From JACVRW01 sp963757815 (GTDB lineage Bacteria; Actinomycetota; Thermoleophilia; Solirubrobacterales; Thermoleophilaceae): DNA of 64,000 nt. Position 1 is the first letter of the stretch. Each line of letters starts with the position of its first letter. The notes under the pieces were generated by a model, which was not told the origin of the DNA, made no database searches, and worked only from the letters and a program-made list of their open reading frames with translations. The stretch covers positions 1 through 64,000 of the forward strand of contig CAVWSN010000033.1 in the NCBI GenBank assembly GCA_963757815.1. The letters run 5' to 3'. Below, piece by piece: positions 61,228 through 64,000 of the stretch. Both the position numbers and the translations under genes were made by a program.

Positions 61228-62127
61228 ATGTTCGAAGAAGCCCAGCTCTACTCGCCGGTCACGCACGATGGGGACGGCGAGGTCACCGTTCACCTGAGTC
61301 ATGACCATCCCGGCGCCGAGGATCCGGATTACCGCCGGCGCCGCAACGAGATCGCTGCGCTCGCACTCGCCTGGACGCCCGGCGAGCCCGCTCCCGCCGT
61401 CGAATACACCGAGGACGAGCAGGAGGTATGGCGCACCGTCTGCCGCGAGCTCGCGCCCAAGCACGAGCGGCTCGCGATCCGCGAGTTCCTCGAGGCCAAG
61501 GAGGCGCTCGACCTCCCCGCCGGCGGCGTGCCCAGCCTCGATCTCGTGAGCGAGCGGCTGCGCCCGCTCACCGGCTTCCACTACGCGCCGGCCGCCGGTC
61601 TCGTGCCGCTGCGCGAGTTCTACGGCTCGCTGTCCGGGCACATCTTCCACTCGACGCAGTACGTGCGTCACCCGGCCCAGCCGCTCTACACGCCTGAGCC
61701 GGACATCATCCACGAGGTCATCGGCCACGGCCACCTGCTCGCCACGCCGACGTTCTCGGAGCTCCACCACCTGACCGGCGAGGCCACCCACCGGCTGCGC
61801 GACGAGGAGAACCTGCGCTTCCTCTCGAGGGTGTTCTGGTTCACCGTCGAGTTCGGCGTGGTCGTCGAGGACGGCGAGCTGCGGGCCTACGGCGCGGGCA
61901 TCCTCTCCTCGTACGGGGAGATCGACGAGTTCCGCGCGATGGAGCACCGCCCGCTCGACCTGGTCGAGATGGGCACGGCGGACTACGACATCACGCACTA
62001 CCAGCCGGTGCTCTACCGGGCGGAGTCGCTCGACGAGGTGCGTGAGGTCGTCGGCGGCTTCTTCGCGACCTGCACGGACGAGTCGATCGACGAGATGCGC
62101 GCGCGGGCGGGCGCCGCCACCGTCTGA
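61228..62127 (+). CDS. phhA: Phenylalanine 4-hydroxylase-type aromatic amino acid hydroxylase
   Basis: A 299-residue, pterin-dependent, non-haem iron enzyme. The iron ligands are His162 and His167 in IIHEVIGHGHLL and Glu208 in WFTVEFGVVVEDG. The pterin/substrate region includes GFHYAPAAGLVPLREFYGSL and TQYVRHPAQPLYTPEPDI. It converts phenylalanine to tyrosine, the entry to homogentisate. There is no ACT regulatory domain, so the form is the short bacterial one. ATG 61228 is chosen; a TTG further upstream is unlikely. Phenylalanine versus tryptophan specificity is inferred. Confidence 0.85.
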   Translation: MFEEAQLYSPVTHDGDGEVTVHLSHDHPGAEDPDYRRRRNEIAALALAWTPGEPAPAVEYTEDEQEVWRTVCRELAPKHERLAIREFLEAKEALDLPAGGVPSLDLVSERLRPLTGFHYAPAAGLVPLREFYGSLSGHIFHSTQYVRHPAQPLYTPEPDIIHEVIGHGHLLATPTFSELHHLTGEATHRLRDEENLRFLSRVFWFTVEFGVVVEDGELRAYGAGILSSYGEIDEFRAMEHRPLDLVEMGTADYDITHYQPVLYRAESLDEVREVVGGFFATCTDESIDEMRARAGAATV

Positions 62128-62142
62128 CGGATACTCCCGCGC

Positions 62143-63576
62143 GTGCAGCGCGGGTCCGACAGCGACGTCCTGATCGTCGGCGGCGGCGTGGTCGGCTGCG
62201 CGATCGCGCGTGAGCTCTGCCGCTTCGACCTGCGCGTGACCCTGCTCGAAGCGGGCCCGGACGTCGGCGCCGGCACGAGCAAGGCGAACACCGCCCTGCT
62301 GCACACCGGCTTCGACGCCAAGCCCGGCACGCTCGAGGCCGAGCTCGTCGTCCGCGGATACCGGCTGCTCGGCGACTATGCCGATCGGGTGGGCATCCCC
62401 GTCGAGCGGACCGGCGCGCTGCTCGTGGCGTGGGACGAGCAGCAGCTCGCCGAGTTCCCCGGGATCGTGGAGCGCTCGCGAGCGAACGGCTACGACGCGA
62501 TAGCCGAACTGTCGGTCGAGGAGCTCTACCGTCGCGAGCCCCAGCTCGGGCCGGGCGCGGTCGGCGCGCTCGAGGTCCCGGACGAGGGCCTGATCTGCCC
62601 GTTCACCACGCCGCTGGCATTCGCCACCGAGGCGGTGCTTGCCGGCTGCGAGCTGCAGCGGGGGACGGCTGTCGAGGGCATCGAGAGGGTTCCGGGCGGC
62701 GGGTTCCGCGTCCTGACCGGGCGCGGCGAATGGCGGACGCGCTTCCTCGTCAACGCCGCCGGGCTGCGCTCGGACGAGATCGACCGCATGCTCGGACACG
62801 CCGGCTTCACGGTCACGCCGCGCCGCGGCGAGCTGATCGTGTTCGACAAGCTCTCGCGCTCGCTCGTCTCGCACATCGTGCTGGCCGTGCCGACCAAGGT
62901 CACGAAGGGCGTGCTGATCGCGCCGACGGTGTTCGGCAACGTGATGCTCGGGCCGACGGCCGAGGACGTCGAGCGCAAGGACGACACGAGCTCGACGGCC
63001 GCGGGGCTCGCCTACCTGCGCTCCGAGGGCCGGCGGATCATGCCCGCGCTGCTCGAGCAAGAGGTCACGGCCGTGTACGTGGGTCTGCGCGCGGCGACCG
63101 AGCACGTGGACTACCAGGTGAGCATCCACGCGGACGAGGGCTATGCCTGCGTGGGCGGCATCCGCTCGACCGGTCTGTCCGGGTCGATGGCGATCGCCGA
63201 GCACGTGCGGTCGGAGCTCGGCGAGGCGGGGCTCGAGCTCTCGCCGCAGGCCGAGCCTCCGCCCGAGCTGCGCATGCCGAACATCGGCGAGCGCTCCGAG
63301 CGGCCCTACCAGCGCCGCGACCTGATCGACCGCGACCCCGAGTATGGGCGGATCGTGTGCTTCTGCGAGCGCGTGACGCGCGGCGAGATCCGTGACGCGC
63401 TCGCCGCGCCGGTGCCGGCCGTCGATCTCGACGGGGTGCGCCGCCGCACGCGCGCGCACATGGGGCGCTGTCAGGGGTTCTTCTGCGGGGCGGAGCTGGC
63501 TGGGCTGGTGGCCGCTGCCGGGGAGCGGGGCGCGCCGGTTGAGCCGGACGGCGCTGCGGCCGGGGCCGGCGGGTGA
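62143..63576 (+). CDS. GlpA-like FAD oxidoreductase with BFD-type iron-sulfur tail
   Basis: A 477-residue protein. Residues 1-360 form a glycine-oxidase/glycerol-3-phosphate dehydrogenase-type FAD domain (DVLIVGGGVVGCAIARELCR, FLVNAAGLRSDEIDRMLG, VGGIRSTGLSGSMAIAEHV). The C-terminal about 80 residues form a BFD-like [2Fe-2S] module (VCFCERVTRGEIRDAL, RRRTRAHMGRCQGFFCG). This order is that of anaerobic glycerol-3-phosphate dehydrogenase subunit A. Starts with GTG 15 bases after phhA. Its stop overlaps the next gene (GTGA). Confidence 0.8.
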   Translation: MQRGSDSDVLIVGGGVVGCAIARELCRFDLRVTLLEAGPDVGAGTSKANTALLHTGFDAKPGTLEAELVVRGYRLLGDYADRVGIPVERTGALLVAWDEQQLAEFPGIVERSRANGYDAIAELSVEELYRREPQLGPGAVGALEVPDEGLICPFTTPLAFATEAVLAGCELQRGTAVEGIERVPGGGFRVLTGRGEWRTRFLVNAAGLRSDEIDRMLGHAGFTVTPRRGELIVFDKLSRSLVSHIVLAVPTKVTKGVLIAPTVFGNVMLGPTAEDVERKDDTSSTAAGLAYLRSEGRRIMPALLEQEVTAVYVGLRAATEHVDYQVSIHADEGYACVGGIRSTGLSGSMAIAEHVRSELGEAGLELSPQAEPPPELRMPNIGERSERPYQRRDLIDRDPEYGRIVCFCERVTRGEIRDALAAPVPAVDLDGVRRRTRAHMGRCQGFFCGAELAGLVAAAGERGAPVEPDGAAAGAGG

Positions 63577-64000
63577 GCGGCCCTGTCGTGATCGTCGGCG
63601 GCGGCCCCGCCGGGCTGACCGCGGCCCGCGAGCTCGCTCGGCGCGGCGTCCGCGACGTCGTCGTGCTCGAGCGCGAGCCCGAGGCGGGCGGGATCCCGCG
63701 CCACGCGGGCCACCAGGGCTTCGGCCTGCGCGACCTGCGCCGGCCATTGTCGGGGCCGGCCTACGCCCGAGCGCTCCGCGGGCTTGCCCGCGACGCCGGC
63801 GCCGAGCTCCTCACCGAGACGATGGTCACGGGCTGGTCCCCGGACGGTCCGCTCGAGCTCACCTCGCCGGCCGGCCGCTCGACACTCGATCCGGACGCGG
63901 TGATCCTCGCCAGCGGCTGCCGCGAGCGTCCCCGCTCGGCCCGCCTCGTGCCGGGCTCGCGGCCGTCCGGGGTGATGACCACGGCGACGCTGCAGCAGCT
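63573..64000 (+). CDS. FAD/NAD(P)-dependent oxidoreductase, cut by window end
   Basis: The first 142 codons of a pyridine-nucleotide-disulfide-type oxidoreductase. It starts with a FAD loop VVIVGGGPAGLTAARELARR, then VVLEREPEAGGIPRH and, near the cut, AVILASGCRERPRSARLVPG. GTG 63573 overlaps the GlpA-like stop by 4 bases, so it is its operon partner. In other bacteria such a protein follows GlpA and supplies the second redox subunit. The 3' part lies outside the window. Confidence 0.8.
   Translation, partial: MSGPVVIVGGGPAGLTAARELARRGVRDVVVLEREPEAGGIPRHAGHQGFGLRDLRRPLSGPAYARALRGLARDAGAELLTETMVTGWSPDGPLELTSPAGRSTLDPDAVILASGCRERPRSARLVPGSRPSGVMTTATLQQ

Noticed and set aside
1..64000. tRNA, rRNA, CRISPR arrays, intact insertion sequences
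   Set aside because: No cloverleaf-like, rRNA-like, regularly spaced repeat or transposase with terminal repeats was recognised by eye; this is not as sensitive as dedicated searches.

Overview
The window is about 70% G+C and has the gene style of a deep-branching actinobacterium. The best guess is Thermoleophilia (Solirubrobacterales/Gaiellales), inferred from GTG/TTG starts, frequent ATGA/GTGA overlaps, LAL-type LuxR and Lrp regulators, LLM flavin oxidoreductases, SnoaL-like proteins and several small proteins remembered from that class. No rRNA, tRNA, CRISPR array or intact insertion sequence was seen.

Region 1-6 kb is decayed. It holds pieces of an AI-2E-type permease, a frameshifted SulP transporter, a potassium-channel pore fragment, a VanY-like scrap, and a replication-relaxation-like fragment joined to a cut SnoaL gene. 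Region 6-15 kb has an alpha/beta hydrolase, a succinate-semialdehyde dehydrogenase, a Cys-rich duplicated-domain lipoprotein, an ester cyclase and a three-subunit molybdenum aldehyde oxidoreductase operon (paoABC-like, frameshifted). A divergent LAL regulator (also frameshifted) follows.

Region 17.5-21 kb is the highlight: homologues of tocopherol cyclase (VTE1), MPBQ methyltransferase (VTE3) and homogentisate phytyltransferase (VTE2) on one strand. This is a compact vitamin-E-type pathway in a non-photosynthetic-looking context. A polyprenyl diphosphate synthase (27.8 kb), a phytoene-desaturase-like flavoprotein (28.8 kb) and phenylalanine 4-hydroxylase (61.2 kb) could feed prenyl and aromatic precursors. 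No 4-hydroxyphenylpyruvate dioxygenase or geranylgeranyl reductase was recognised here.

Region 21-46 kb mixes transporters (two MFS, YdcZ), regulators (TetR, GlxA/AraC, Lrp, a zinc-ribbon adenylate cyclase-ATPase), a cold-shock gene, a cysteine-dioxygenase-like cupin, a PLP decarboxylase and an acyl-CoA ligase. One gene encodes an unusual aldo/keto reductase-P-loop kinase-degenerate HAD fusion. Region 46-54 kb is drug-export rich (DrrAB-like ABC, MMPL with divergent TetR, DHA2 MFS). Region 54-64 kb is a mostly plus-strand run: DUF427, an NTF2-LLM fusion, a HipA-like kinase with a DUF3037 partner, an Ada-zinc/Ogt fusion, amine oxidase, secreted GH6, Lrp with divergent phenylalanine hydroxylase, and a GlpA-like pair cut by the window end.

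A cross-cutting pattern: at least nine interrupted genes are each explained by one extra base, always the same direction. This looks like systematic base-calling insertions more than natural decay, so genes marked frameshifted may be intact in the organism.
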